Assembly: GCA_000729835.1 (NCBI GenBank)
Contig: JFHB01000015.1
Coordinates: forward strand, 186,001 to 250,000
Length of the DNA stretch: 64,000 nt
Direction: 5' to 3'
Source: Atkinsonella hypoxylon
Lineage: Eukaryota > Ascomycota > Sordariomycetes > Hypocreales > Clavicipitaceae
A model generated the notes under the pieces. The model was not told the origin of the DNA and did no database searches. It saw only the letters and a list, made by a program, of their open reading frames with translations. Below, one piece after another: positions 1 through 12,700 of this stretch (the stretch's first letter is position 1; each line of letters begins with the position of its first letter). The translations under genes were made by a program, and so were the position numbers.

Positions 1-1273
1 AGAGTCCTTTTAGGTCTATATTCCTTTATCTTAAACGTTAAAGTTACTATAGTACTATTAGTAGAGTCCCTCTTAAGGATAGCTTCTAGTAGGATATATA
101 TTAAGTAATAATTAGAAATATTAATTTTATTAAAGATTTAATCTAATATCTCTCTCTCTTTCTTACTAGGCTTTTAATAGTTTAACGTTTTTTTACTAAA
201 TTTCTTAACTTAGAGATAATACTATTTTATAATATAGTAGTTAAAATAATTAACCTAGAACACTATAAGCCTATAAAGATAACTTTCTATACTAAGAAAG
301 CTTTATATAAGAATAAGCAGCACTAGATTATTTAATTCTATTATTAAGATACTTACTCTTTAATTATACTTTATAAAGCTAATCTTATTGTTATACTAGT
401 AAAACTAGTATTAATCTATATAATAACCTTTCTTACTATAGTAATAGCAGTAATGCTGCCTTATACAGCTTTTAGTTGTATAGATTCTAAAGCTCTAGGC
501 ATTATTATATATATTAACAGCGTTAATATATATATTCTACCTTTTCTTCTTCTTCTTCCTAAATTTCTCTTTAAAAAGCTTTATAATATCTATCTTTAAA
601 ACTGCTTACTTTATAAGTATAATCTTTATATCTTTAAACTTCTAGATTAAATTATCTATTTAATCTTTTACTTCTAAAATAGGCTATATAATTTCCTTAG
701 CTTTATAACTAAAATCACTTATACTATAATACTTAGGACTTCTTCTGCTTAAAGGTATATAAAGGTAGTTCTTTCTATTGTTATAGAGTTTAGAATTACA
801 GTCTTCTAGCTCTATTCTAGCTTATATATACTAGCTAAGCTACTCTAATAACTCCCTATAGAGCATTACAATAAACTTAGCTCTAGTAACTTTTATTTAA
901 TCTATAAAGCTAGTAAGTATAGCATCTAGTAAGGCCTTATAAATATAATTAAACTAAGCAGTTACACTACGCTATATATAGAGCTTAGCGCTAATTATAG
1001 TAGCTTAATACTCTTAAAGCTAATAGAGAGTGTCTTTTATAGTTCTTAAATAGTTCCTCTTTAGGTCTTTAAGCTTCTTATTAGCTTGCTCCTTTTAATC
1101 CTAAGGAGTAGCTTTATACTAAAGCAAAAGCTGCTCTTTAGCTTCTTTCTAATTATATAAGGCAAAAATAACCTTTACGCGCTTATAGATTAATAGGTTA
1201 ACGTAACAAACAAACATCTTCTGCTAGTTTTCCTTTAGAATAGATAAGGTTTCTATCTTTAGCTTAAAGCTAG
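1..1273 (-). mobile_element. Family B copy B0, left part (gag to protease side), minus strand
   Basis: This stretch is the reverse complement of roughly 2685-3960 of copy B1, with RIP-type transition differences. It holds the middle of the Gag region on the minus strand, including the remains of the zinc knuckle near 413-456. The copy runs off the left edge. It is cut at 1273 by the B1 5' LTR and resumes at 13734, where the sequence continues the same Gag region down to the B0 5' LTR. B1 therefore inserted into B0 in the opposite orientation. No intact frame is left. Confidence 0.9.
1270..1273. repeat. Left target-site duplication of B1 (CTAG)
   Basis: CTAG lies directly before the B1 5' LTR and again at 13734-13737 directly after the 3' LTR. 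The uninterrupted site is present in B1's own gag region near 2680 and holds a single CTAG there. This supports integrase-mediated insertion with a 4-bp duplication. Confidence 0.8.
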
Positions 1274-1758
1274 TGTGTCGCGGCGGGGTTACCCCCTTGC
1301 GCTCTTATATTAGCTTTGCAAGGGATGCTACATACAGATTTTCTCTATAAAAGTGCGCATCGCCTAGATGTTTAGATAGTTTAAGCAAGTAAGCGCATAA
1401 GCAGTTTCTGCTAGCTCTTTTTAGCTTTTGCTCTTTTCGATTAATTAATATCTTTTAGCCTGCTTTAATTTATAGCACTTAATACTTAAGAAACATTACT
1501 TTACTAACACTAACGCTTTCCTTAACTCTTTAATATATTTAGCTCCCTTTTGTGTATATATATCTTTTAAGCTGCAATTAATATTTTATTTCTGCCTTTT
1601 TTAACTATTTAATCTTCTTACTTACTATTATTTAATAGTATATACTAATAAATATCTTGCTCTCTACTAATTCTCTTTAATCTTAATGTACACTATATTA
1701 TTATCTGCTTTAGTGTAAGCTGTATAGTTATTTAGAGGTTTAGTTTTAAGGCAATAAA
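1274..1758 (+). repeat. B1 5' LTR (485 bp)
   Basis: It starts TGTGTCGCGG and ends GCAATAAA, which is the RIP-altered form of the GCGACAAA end seen in the 3' LTR. The first 170 bp or so keep CpG, CpA and TpG and are nearly free of RIP, while the remainder is heavily converted. The same sequence occurs at 13249-13733, 43083-43567, 54338-54822 and 57289-57769, and reversed at 14662-15143. Confidence 0.95.
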
Positions 1759-2535
1759 AATAGAGGCTTTACTAAGGACTTATTCTAATTAAAGCGCATT
1801 ATATAATTAAAAGGTTTTTTATAGAGATTCTAAAAAAAAGAAAAAAAAAGCTATTAAGTATTAGAGATAGAAGAGCACTTTAGCTTAAATATTGCTAATA
1901 TAAGAAAGAAGGAAATTATAGAGATAAAAGCTCTATATTATAAGGGATTATTTAATTAAGAGAGAAAGAAAATTTCTATAGCTTTTTTAAGCTAAAAAGG
2001 GCTAAGCCTAGTTAAAGACAGTTACTATATTGTAAATACTAGCTAGCCTATTTAACCTCTATTTTGCCCTTAGCTAAGATAGCCTTAATATAGTAAAAAG
2101 GAAGTTTTTAGGTCTTTTAAACATTATAATTATTTAATTATAGAGAAAAATTTCTCTTTTATCCTTATTTTAGCAGTTATCTTTATATTTACTATTATTA
2201 GTAATTAAGTTCTTAGCCTCTACATTTTAACGTTAAAAGCTTATATAACTATAGAAGCAAAAGGTAAAAGCATTAAAAGTATAGCTAATATAGGGAATTA
2301 TATATATTACACTCTTTCTATTAAGTAAGATTAATTATTCTTTTTATACCTACCTTCTATATTAAGCTATTCTACTAGTTATTTATATAAGTTTAGTATT
2401 TTATATCCCTTAAAGAAAAGCATAAGCTTTACGTTTAAAGTAGCTAATACTAGCTCTAGTTAATCTAGTAAATCTTCTAAAAAAGTTATTTTAAAACCTA
2501 AGATTATAATAGAATTAAATACTTAAGATAAAAAG
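1759..2535 (+). other. B1 leader between 5' LTR and gag
   Basis: This is the AT-rich leader following the LTR; the primer binding site should lie at its start. I cannot match a tRNA 3' end there after RIP, and no start codon can be chosen. The corresponding stretch in B3 begins at 43568, and a minus-strand version in B0 lies at about 13870-14661. Confidence 0.6.
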
Positions 2536-5500
2536 GCTAGTACTAGTAGCGCTATAGCTATACCTTATAAGGCTCTTACTAAAGCTATAGGTAAAGCTAT
2601 TAGAAAGCAGTAAGCTTAGGCTACCTTTAATAAGAAGTTTAATATATACTAATTTAAGGGAGAAAATGTCCTTAATTACTTAACTAGCTTTAAGCTAAAG
2701 ATAGAAACCTTATTTATTCTAAAGGAAAACTAATAAAAGATATTTATTTATTACTTTAATCTATTAATCTATAAATATATAAAGGTTATTTATGCCTTAT
2801 ATAATTAGAAAGAAGCTAAAGAGCAGCTTTTACTTTAGTATAAAGCTACTCCTTAGAATTAAAAGGAGTAAGTTAATAAAAAGCTTAAAGACCTAAAGAG
2901 AAACTATTTAAGAACTATAAAAGATACTCTCTATTAGCTTTAAGAGCATTAAGCTGCTATAATTAGCGCTAAGCTCTATATATAGTGTAGTGTAACTACT
3001 TAGTTTAATTATATTTATAAGGCCTTACTAGATACTATACTTACTAGCTTTATAGATTAAATAAAAGTTACTAGAGCTAAGTTTGTTGTAATACTCTATA
3101 GAGAGTTATTAGAGCAGCTTAGCTAGTATATATAAGCTAGAATAAAGCTAAAAGACTATAATTCTAGACTTTATAACAATAGAAAAGACTACCTTTATAT
3201 ACCTCTAGGCAGAAGAAGTCCTAAGTATTATAGTATAAGTAATTTTAGTTATAAGGCTAAGGAAATTATATAGCCTATTTTAGAAGTAAAAGATTAAATA
3301 AATAATTTAACCTAAAAGTTTAAAGATATAAAGATTATACTTATAAAGTAAGTAGTTTTAAAGATAGATATTATAAAGCTTTTTAAAGAGAAATTTAGGA
3401 AGAAGAAGAAGGAAAGGTAGAATATATATATTAACGCTATTAATATATATAATAATACCTAAAGCTTTAGGACCTATACAACTAAAAGCTATATAAAGTA
3501 GTATTACTGCTATTACTATAGTAAGAAAGGTTATTATATAGATTAATGCTAGTTTTACTAGTATAATAATAAGATTAGCTTTATAAAGTATAATTAAAGA
3601 GTAAGTATCTTAACAGTAGAATTAAATAATCTAGTGCTATTTATTCTTATATAAAGCTTCTTTAGTATAGAAAGTTATCTTTATAGGCTTATAGTGTTTT
3701 AAGTTAATTGTTTTAACTACTATATTATAAAATAGTATTATCCCTAAGTTAAGAAATTTAGTAGAAAAACATTAAACTATTAAAAGCTTAGTAAAAAAGA
3801 GAGAGAAATATTAGATTAAATCTTTAATAAAATTAATATTTCTAATTATTACTTAATATATATCCTACTAGAAGCTATTCTTAAAAGGGACTCTACTAAT
3901 AGTACTATAGTAACTTTAATATTTAAGATAAAGGAATATAGACCTAAAAGAACTCTTTATATACTAATTAAGGAAAGAATTATAGCCTAGCCCTTTAGAG
4001 TCTATACTATAGAGATATAACGCTTTATTAAGTAAAAAAGAGCTTTAGAAGACTAAGCTAAAAGGAAAGGAAAAAAAGCTAAAGAAAACAGCTTTATAGA
4101 TATAAAAGTATAGCTTTTTATATAATTATTTAAAGATATTTTTTAGAAAAAGATTAAAGTTAGCTTATAAGATCTATACTAACTAATGCCTATACTTATA
4201 GAAGCAATAGAGAATAAATACTTAATATAAGTAAATAGTATTAATAAAGTCTATTATATTAATAGAATAAGTGCTAAAGTTATACCTCTATATTCTATTC
4301 TAAGGAAAAGGTAAAGAGTTAAGAAGTAAAAAGATTAATTAATTAATATTATTAAGATAATATCTACTATAGTTAAAGAGGTAATAGAAGACAATAAGGA
4401 AGATATTACTAATAAATATATAAAACAGCTACTTAGTAGTATCTAGAAGGATTTATAGAATATTATATAAGAATATATAGAAAATTATATTAAAGAGAAG
4501 AAGTTTATTATAAACCTATAGGTAAATGCACTTTATATTAAAGAATTAAATAGTATTCTAAAGCTAAAAGTAATTATAAGCTATTTATAGAACTTACTTT
4601 ACCTTTAAGTATAACTTAAAAGCCTAAACTCTTTACTTATTAATAGTCTTATAGATTATAGTTTATAAAGGAATATTATTACTAAGGACCTTATTAAAGA
4701 GCTTAATTTAAAAATAACTCTAATAAAGCAAAAGACTATTACTATATCTTTTACATTATATAAGCTTACAATATTAAAAGAGGTAATAATAAAGCTGTAC
4801 CTTAAAAATATTTAAACGCTAATTTACTTTTATATTACACTAAAGTCTTTATATATATAATTAATCCTTAGAATACCTTTTATATATATAGCTAAAGTTA
4901 CCTTTAAGTATAGTAATAAAGGAGGTAAGCTTCTCTTAAAGTGCTGTTTTAGTAATATTATATTAGTCTTAAGGGTTACTAGAAGTATTAAATAGAAGAC
5001 TACAATAGATAAAGTAATAGCTACTAGTGTTAATCTAATCTTAATTAATAAGTTATCTAAGGATTTAGTCTATAATTAAATAGTTAAAGAGAGTCTTAAA
5101 GCTAAGTTAAACAATAATAAAGAGCTAGTGCCTATAATAGAGAATAAAGGTATAGCTATTATTAACCTTATAATAAAGGGAATAGCTAACTAGTATAGAA
5201 GCTAACTTAAAGAGGCTATAGAGAAGATTTAGCCCTTAAGGCAATTATAACTAATTAATCTAAAGGTAAATATATTATATAAGTAGAAAGCTAATAAGAT
5301 TCTGCTAAAAGATAATATTTCTTTAGATAGATCTACACCTAATAGAGACCCTAAGTAAAAATAGAAGAAGTAGAAAGAGGCAAAAGTATACTTAAATAAA
5401 TTAAGAAAATACACTAAATATATTATAGAAAGATTTAGTAAAAAACCCTAAGGATTCTAAATAATAAAAGAGCACTTAGATTAAATAGTTAAATAAGTAT

Positions 5501-6707
5501 AAAAATATTTAATAATAGAAAAAGTTAATGTTTTTAAGGAAATTCTCTATAACTAAGAGGTAGCACTAGTATAGAACTTATTAAAGTATAGAAAGATTAA
5601 TCCTTTAGTTATACTGCCTTAAGTTATTTATACTATTACTTATAAAGCTTAGAAAGTAAAGTTAATACTAATACCTATTAGCCTATAAGGAAGATTAGTT
5701 AATTTATTAAAAAAGAAGCTTTAGTATAGGTTATTAGAAGAGAGCTATAGATCTTATAGAAACCCTTACTTTTTAGTAATAAAGAAGGATAAAGGGATAT
5801 AGCTAGTGCTATTTACAACAGCCTACAATAAGATTATAATATAGAATGCCTATATCCTAGAAGAAGTAGAGGCTTTTAGTAAAGAATTTAGGATATATAA
5901 GATACTTTTAGTTATTAATTTACTATTAAGCTATAACTAAGTGCTACTTATAGAGAAAAGTAGGGACTTAATAACAATTTTAACAGCAATAGAGCTTCTA
6001 TAACTTTATATACTTCCTTAAGGAGTAACTAACTCTATTACTTAGTTTATTTAAATAGTAAAGAGAATTCTTTTTAACCTAATTCCTTACACTTATAAGC
6101 CTTTCTTAAACAATATTGCAGTAAAAGGCTTTACTACTATATATAATAGAGAGAAAGTATTACTTAATATATAAAGATATATTATAGAACATTTAATTAA
6201 TATTAATAAAGTCCTTATTAATATTAAGCTAGCTAGTTACACTATATCTACTGTAAAATTAAAGCTATACTAAAAAACTATAGAGATTGTTAAATTTATA
6301 TATAGCACTAATAGAAGGAAACCTTTAGAAGCAAAAGTAATAAAGATTCTAGAGTAAATAGAGTATAAGAATATTTTTAAGGTTAAATTCTTTCTTAGGC
6401 TTATAGGCTATTATTGCATCTAGGTATAGTATTACTCTATAAAAGCTAAGCCTTTTATAATCTTACTTAAGAAAGGTGCTAAGTAGACTTAAGGACTAAA
6501 CTAGAAGAACGCTATAGAGGTCCTTAAGTATATAATAATAACTGCACTAGTTCTTATAACAATTAATCTTAGCCTAGGCGCTAGGGAAATTATATTAATA
6601 GTTAATGTAAGCTTAAAAGGATAGAGAGCGGTTTTAATGCAAATTGTTAATAGGCAATAACACCTAGTGCAATATAAAAGCAGATGTTAGAGCAATTTAG
6701 AAATTAA
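2536..6707 (+). pseudogene. B1 Gag-Pol, first part: Gag, zinc knuckle, protease, RT, start of RNase H
   Basis: One reading frame runs through Gag, protease and RT without a shift: the first knuckle cysteine (3508), the protease aspartate (4654) and the RT FLNN motif (6103) are all in phase. The protease motif is at 4654-4662 (D-Y-S, consistent with RIP of D-C-G). RT shows a VINLLLSYNQVLL block, then LPQGVTNSITQF, then FLNNIAVKG, where the family has FLDD. RNase H starts near 6540 and is cut at 6707 by the copia solo LTR. The start is approximate because the N-terminus is not recognisable. Many in-frame TAG and TAA codons fit lost glutamines. Fungal gypsy Pol proteins share the QGATNSVAQF-like block, which is the basis for the call. 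Confidence 0.85.
3508..3549 (+). other. RIP-destroyed CCHC zinc knuckle of B1 Gag
   Basis: The spacing is exactly C-x2-C-x4-H-x4-C. The first and last positions are cysteine (TGC), but the second cysteine is TAT and the histidine is TAT. TGT to TAT and CAT to TAT are both RIP transitions. The glutamine before the last cysteine is TAA. The same state is present in B3 at 45317-45358. The knuckle normally packages genomic RNA through nucleocapsid. Confidence 0.8.
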
Positions 6708-7418
6708 TATTGAAAATAATAGGGATTACAGGACTAGATATCTAAGAGGGTAGTGGTCTCTTAGATTTAGCACCTGTAATTGCTCCTAGCAATTATCACG
6801 TAGTGGAAGCAGCAGCGGCCTAAATCAAGCTGTAGTGTATAGTATAGATCACGTAGAGGCAGTAGATAACTATAATAATAGTGGTATCTTATATTGAGAG
6901 CGCTGTAACGAACAAGTTAGTGAGGGTAGGATCTTGAATCTTTCCAGTCCCTTATAGACCTACCGACTATATCGGCGGGCCGTAGTCGCTAGAAGGGGCT
7001 TGTAGGCCACTTTATAATTTCCGCAAAAAGATTTACTATATAAAAACAAAAAAATCGACTCACAGCTATACAAACGAGACGCCTACGTGCACAATTTAAC
7101 AAATTCCACTAATAACAAGCAACCCTTATAAGCAACCCTATCCAACAATTATACCATTAGATAGCCCTAATTCTTAGCTTTCGAATGGTATACTTCTTGA
7201 ATTTCTACCATTGCTAGTTGTGGAGAAAATCGCTGTTAAAGTTGACTATAGGTTAGGCAACTTTGCCTTAGTCGATTCTAGATGTTTCGCATCTAGTAAC
7301 AGCGATATCTCTACCGAAAATCAACGTAACAAGACCTAGTTAGGGTCACGTGATAGAGCAACTAACAGGCAACTAGCAAGCATAAAAATAGGCTATACAG
7401 GGTAACTTATTTTTAACA
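6708..7418 (-). mobile_element. Copia-family solo LTR inserted in B1 RNase H
   Basis: It is a 711-bp LTR in minus orientation, flanked by ATTAA at 6703-6707 and 7419-7423; B3 carries the empty site once near 48512. On its own strand it begins TGTTAAAAATAAG and ends TTTTCAATA. The same LTR is attached to copia RNase H at 59433-60127, which assigns the family. No internal sequence is present, so it is a solo LTR formed by LTR-LTR recombination. It keeps many CpG and CpA sites and is much less affected by RIP than its host. Two short inverted repeats lie at 7255-7268 and 7278-7296. Confidence 0.93.
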
Positions 7419-9350
7419 ATTAAGTATAATAGAATAAAGCAGAAATATAGAGCTATTGTCTACACATTAAGAAGGCTACAAATTTATCTCTATAGAGTTC
7501 CCTTTACTCTAAAGACTAATTCTTAGGTGCTTATACATTAGCTTAATAGCGCTATTAATAACGTCCTAGGCGCGCTTGTTACGCAATAGATTAGTTACAT
7601 TATACTGTTTAATTTTACAGCTAGGTACATTCTAGAAGAAAAGAATAAGATAGCTAATACTTTATTGCGTAAAGAAGGCAGGCCTTCTAATGTATTAAAT
7701 TAAGCAGCTAAAGGGGATATTAAAGATTTTATTAACCTACAGCTTAACGTTAATAAGATCTAGCTGCATAATAGAGTATACTACACTCTTAGAACTTAAT
7801 AAATTGTAGATTTCCTTTTAACGTTATAAAGACTATTTAATTTAGATAAGAGTAAGTATAAGTAACTTTACATAAGTGCTAAGCAATACTTCTTAAATAA
7901 AGGCCTATTGTAGAAGAGACTAACTAGTATAATAAAGGGTTTTACTTTAGTTGTTAAAGACCTAATGTAATAGAAGAAGATTGTTAAGGCTTTATATAAG
8001 TAAATAGGTTATAAAGGTATAGAAGTTATATTTTAAGTAGCTAGAATTAAGTACTTTTAGAAAGAACTCTAGAATATAGTTTAAGCAATAATTTTCTATT
8101 GTAAGGTGTACTAAAAGTTTGCTCCTTAGAGGCCTAAAGAATTATTAATACTAGTAGCTTTAGGCAACCTAATAAGCAAAATATATATTAATACCTAATA
8201 TATACTACTTAATTATAGTTTTAAGTACCTTTTAGAAGTAAAATATAACCTTACTAGATAGGTAGAAGTGCGCTCTATACAGCATACTAATATTGTAGCT
8301 ATTTAGAAGTTCTTAATAAAACTAATTATATAATTTAAAGTCTTCTAATTTCTAGTTTTTAATAGAGAGCTAGAAATATATAGAAATCTTAAAAAAGCAG
8401 TTAAAGCTATTAAGATTAAAGGGATTAAGACATTAGTGTATAATTTAAAAGCTAATTTACCTATTAAAGCTAGTTATTAAACGCTTATATTTGCTCTTTT
8501 AAAGATAGAAGGTTTTAATAGAAAGTAGTTTAAATTGCTAAATAAGGCACTATTAGTAAACTATATAGCTATATAAGCGTTATATAGTAAATCTACTTTC
8601 TACCTAATTTATAGTTAAAAGCTTATTCTTCCTTTAGAAGTTAAATTTCCTACTTAAAGGTTAATTAATTAGTTAGAAGTTATAATAATATAGGATCTCT
8701 TTAAAGTAAGAGTTAAAATGCTAGAATAAAAGGAAGTAGATATTTAAAAGGCTTACGCAAAAGTCTTTACATTTAGGCAATACTTAGCTAATTAAATAGA
8801 CTAAAACTAAGAGGTATTATTATAAAAGGAGAAAGATTAGTTAGTTCTAAGAGATCTAGTCCTTATATATAATATATAAAGGGTTATAGATATATTAATA
8901 AAGAAGAAGTTAGCAATATAATAGAATAGTTCTTTTAAAGTATATAGCTAAGCAAAAGTTACTAGTGCTTACTGTTTAGAGACCCTAAATAGTATAGTGC
9001 TTAATAAAACTATTTCTAGAGATTATATTAAGAAGTTTAGGCTTAATCTAGAGGGATAGTAGACTTTTACTGCTAATAAATAGCTCTATACCCTACAATA
9101 TACTGCTTAGTATAGCAAAGACACTAGTAACTTTAAGTAAAATGCTAATAAATTGCAGCCTACTAATATCTAGTATAATATATTAGATTAAATAGTTTCT
9201 AAGGACTATATATTATAGCTATACTAAAAAAAGGATTTTTAGAATAATAACGCTAAAGTAAATCTTTTACTATAATATTATCTAAAGTATATAATAGAAG
9301 TTTATCTACTAATAATACCTAAAGAAGAGCGTAGAAGCTATAAGGAGATT
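7419..9350 (+). pseudogene. B1 Gag-Pol, second part: RNase H end and integrase
   Basis: This continues the Pol interrupted by the solo LTR. In B3, where nothing interrupts, RNase H and integrase are in phase with RT. The RNase H end includes YRAIVYTLRRLQIYLYRV and a run ending in a K-N-K-I-A-N-T-L-L-R-K motif (family: adenine/aspartate-rich ADxLSR). The integrase zinc-binding part, core and C-terminal part cover about 7900-8700. I see no chromodomain after it, unlike families C and D. TAG and TAA interrupt it throughout. The end is approximate. Confidence 0.75.
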
Positions 9351-9734
9351 AACAGTATTATTTAATTTTTATAATTTACCTATAACTTTACTAAGATATA
9401 TAACTTATTATAGCTTTTACAAAAGCTAATGCTGTAGTCTTTATATCTTTAGCTTTAGGGAGAAGGGAGGTTAAGTTTATTTATTTATATATTTAAGACT
9501 AACTAAGATTTAATAATAGTATATTAAGATTATTTAAAGATTTAAAGCTAATTAGAATTAAGACTATAAACCTAGATTAAATAGAATATATAAAAAGTTT
9601 TTAAAAACTACTAAAAATAAGTATAGTTCTATTCTATTTTAACTAAAGAGACTGCTTAGCCTTTACCCTTTTTTTGTTTTTTTTTTTTTTATCTTTTAAC
9701 TTAAGCAATTTACACCTAATCTTTTAGTAAAATT
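9351..9734 (+). other. B1 post-pol spacer with variable poly-T tract
   Basis: No domain is recognisable here. A poly-T run interrupted by one G lies at about 9667-9692. Its length differs in each copy (near 41985 in B2, 50760 in B3 and 62300 in B4), which suggests this part is non-coding. Confidence 0.55.
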
Positions 9735-12700
9735 CTAGCAGTTCTAATGTTTAGGGGAAAGAGTAAGGAATATTAACTGCTATAAAAGGAGAAAGATCCT
9801 TATAAAGGACCTTCTAGAGCCTTAAAAGAATAAATAGTTAATCTACCTAGTCTTTACCCTAGAACATTATAAAAGGAGCATTATAGTAAATCTAGCTGTA
9901 GTTACTATAACCTTTTGTAAATTGCTACTTATAGCTTACAGCAGTAAAGCTACTTTAGATATAATTGCTGTATAAGCTGCTATAGACATCCTTAAGAGAG
10001 GTACAGCTGTAAAATAGAAAGCAGATATATTCCCTAAATAAAGTAACTATCTAAAGATATATATTAGTGCAATAAGAGTAAAATACACTATTCTCTTTAC
10101 TAAAGAATAAGATTAAAAGGGCTTTATAGCGCTCTTAATAATTAGTAAGTATATAATAGAAATATCTATAAGAATAAGCTATTTTAGTTAAAATAAAGAT
10201 AAAGTTCTTAATATTTAATTCTAGTGCAACCTTATATAAAAGAGAGCCTTCTCTTATAGTACTATTAATAAACTAAGCCTTAAGATTCTAATTGTAAAAG
10301 AATTTAATAGCTCTTAGAGGTATATTAGGTATAAAACTTTATTAAAAAGCAACTTTAGTGTATATTAAGTATCTATTAGCACTAATATTATTGCCTCTAT
10401 AGACTTAAAGCTTAAAGGTAAATTTATACTAAGAAGGTAAGGTTTATTAGTATAATAAGAGAATAGAAGTGTAATTAAAAGCTTTTTTATAAAAGACTTA
10501 CTATATTAATAAGCGTTATTAAAGGAAAGATATCTATTTAACTATTTTAAGAGAGAGTAACCTAATAAAAAAGAGCAGTAAAAGAGATTCTTCTGCTAAT
10601 AATATTCTATATATTTATAAGATCCTTATAGTTTTAAGGAAGCTTTTTAGCTATAATTAAATAATTAAAGGTGCTAATAAAGGCAATAAGAAAGAGGCTG
10701 TATAGAAAGGTAGTTATAAGAAGAAAGAAGGAAGATAAATATAATTAGTTAAGGAGAATGTTATAAATTACTTAATAAGTTTATAGTTATTAGAGTTTTA
10801 GTATATATTTACTGTTAGCCTCTACTAAATTACAATAATTATAGACAGCTATTAACTAAGGATTTATTAAGATAATACTAGCTATAATATAGTCTATATT
10901 CCTACTCTTTCTCTCTCTTTATTCCTTTATTCTTATAATATTTTTATTATAAGTATCTACTTAAGCTCTTTTTTACCTTTAATTTTTTAAAAGCTATTTA
11001 ATCTTTACTGCTAAAATAGAAGATAAATACTAGGAACCTATTTCTAAGACTAGCTTTAGAGTTATATATAAGGGATAAATATATTACTTTAGAACGTTAA
11101 GGAACCTACTAATATACTATATTATAGTGTAAGTCTATAAGCTAGTTAGCAATTTCTTCTGTATAGAAGAGTAAGATTAAGTAGATTTACCTCTTAAGAA
11201 GCTCTATAAGCGCTAGCTACCTCTCTTTTAGTAACGTTTTAAGTAGCCTCCTTTTAGCCTACTACTTTATTAGGATTATAATTTAGATAACTTTAGGCTT
11301 ATAGAGTTAATATAGCCTAGCTAGAGTTTAGTAGTTTAGTTTAATTATCTTAATAATATTTATAGCTTTCTAATAAAGTCCTTTAAGCAAAAAACTTATT
11401 GTAGATAGTTAAATTAATTCTAGCTTACTACTATAGTAAAAATTATTACTTATAGGATTAAGCGTATAGTAGTTATCTTTAAGGAGTCTTTTATAATTAA
11501 TATAGAAAAGATAAACTAAAGTAAGATTATAAGACTTATAGGTTAAAAGGTGTATAGAATTAAAGATAGATTTTAACTTATTTCTTACTGTTATAATATA
11601 AGCTATAACCCTTCTACCTTACACAATAAAATAAGTAAGTAAAGACTTATTATTAGCTTTCTTTTCTTTAATAATTACTAAACTTATTTTATCTTTAATT
11701 ACTTAAAGGGATACTATTATTACTTTAATATAGAACCTAAAAGCAGAATTAAAAGGTTTAAAGCTATAGTCTATAGTTAGGTATAAACTTTATAGCTCCT
11801 TTAGTATCTATACCTATTCTAAGCAATTTTAGTACTATATTATAAGTAGAAAAGCAACTAGGAATGTAGATATATCTATTTATTCTTCTTAATATAAACG
11901 CTTTATTATTTAGTTAAGTATCTTCTAATTAATCTTATTAGCAACAGCTTATATAATATACCTTACACTTAATACAGTAACTATAGAGTTACTTAAACAT
12001 TAAAGAACGAATTTAGACTACACCTTTATAACTAAGTTATAACTAATAACTCTATTAATTAGTCTTATAACTACTGTAAAGGTACTAATAGAGTTATAAT
12101 AGTTCTATATATAATAGCAGTAAATAAGCTTAGTTTTATAAATAGATATATAGTTATTAAAAAAGCTAAGACTATAGGCTTTAACCTTAGCTACCTCTAA
12201 GAAGATACTATAAAGCGTTTTATCTTAAGATATTACTTATAGATAACTAGTAGTAGAATTCCTATTCTAAAGGAGCTTAATGCTTAGAAATTTACCTTAA
12301 GCAATTATAATTAAGTAATTAAATAGTTAATAGAGGTTAATAAATAAATGCTTATATAACTTTAGAAGAATTAGTTTATTGCTACTATCTAATTTAATAG
12401 CAATTCTATTATCTATAATAGGACTATTAAAGCAGTAATAACAGTAAGGGAATAGCGTTTATATCTTCTAATGTAGATAAGTAAGCCTAGCTAGGCTTTT
12501 ATACATTATAAGCTACTCCCTTTTGCACAAAAGAAGTCTTTAATTATAACGTTTAAGGTGCTACTATAGCCTATAACTAATTTATAAAGCCCTTTATTAT
12601 TACTACTACTAGATAATTTAGAGGTTCTTACTAGAATTTCTAGTATACTATAAGATCTTATATAAAAAGATTAAATAGAATCTTATAGTAAAGACTAGCT

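Noticed and set aside
5229..5414. Minus-strand open frame of 61 codons, also present in B3 at 47038-47223
   Set aside because: It is antisense to the Gag-Pol frame of family B, has a hydrophobic, low-complexity composition typical of antisense AT-rich sequence, and its repetition follows from the element being repeated.
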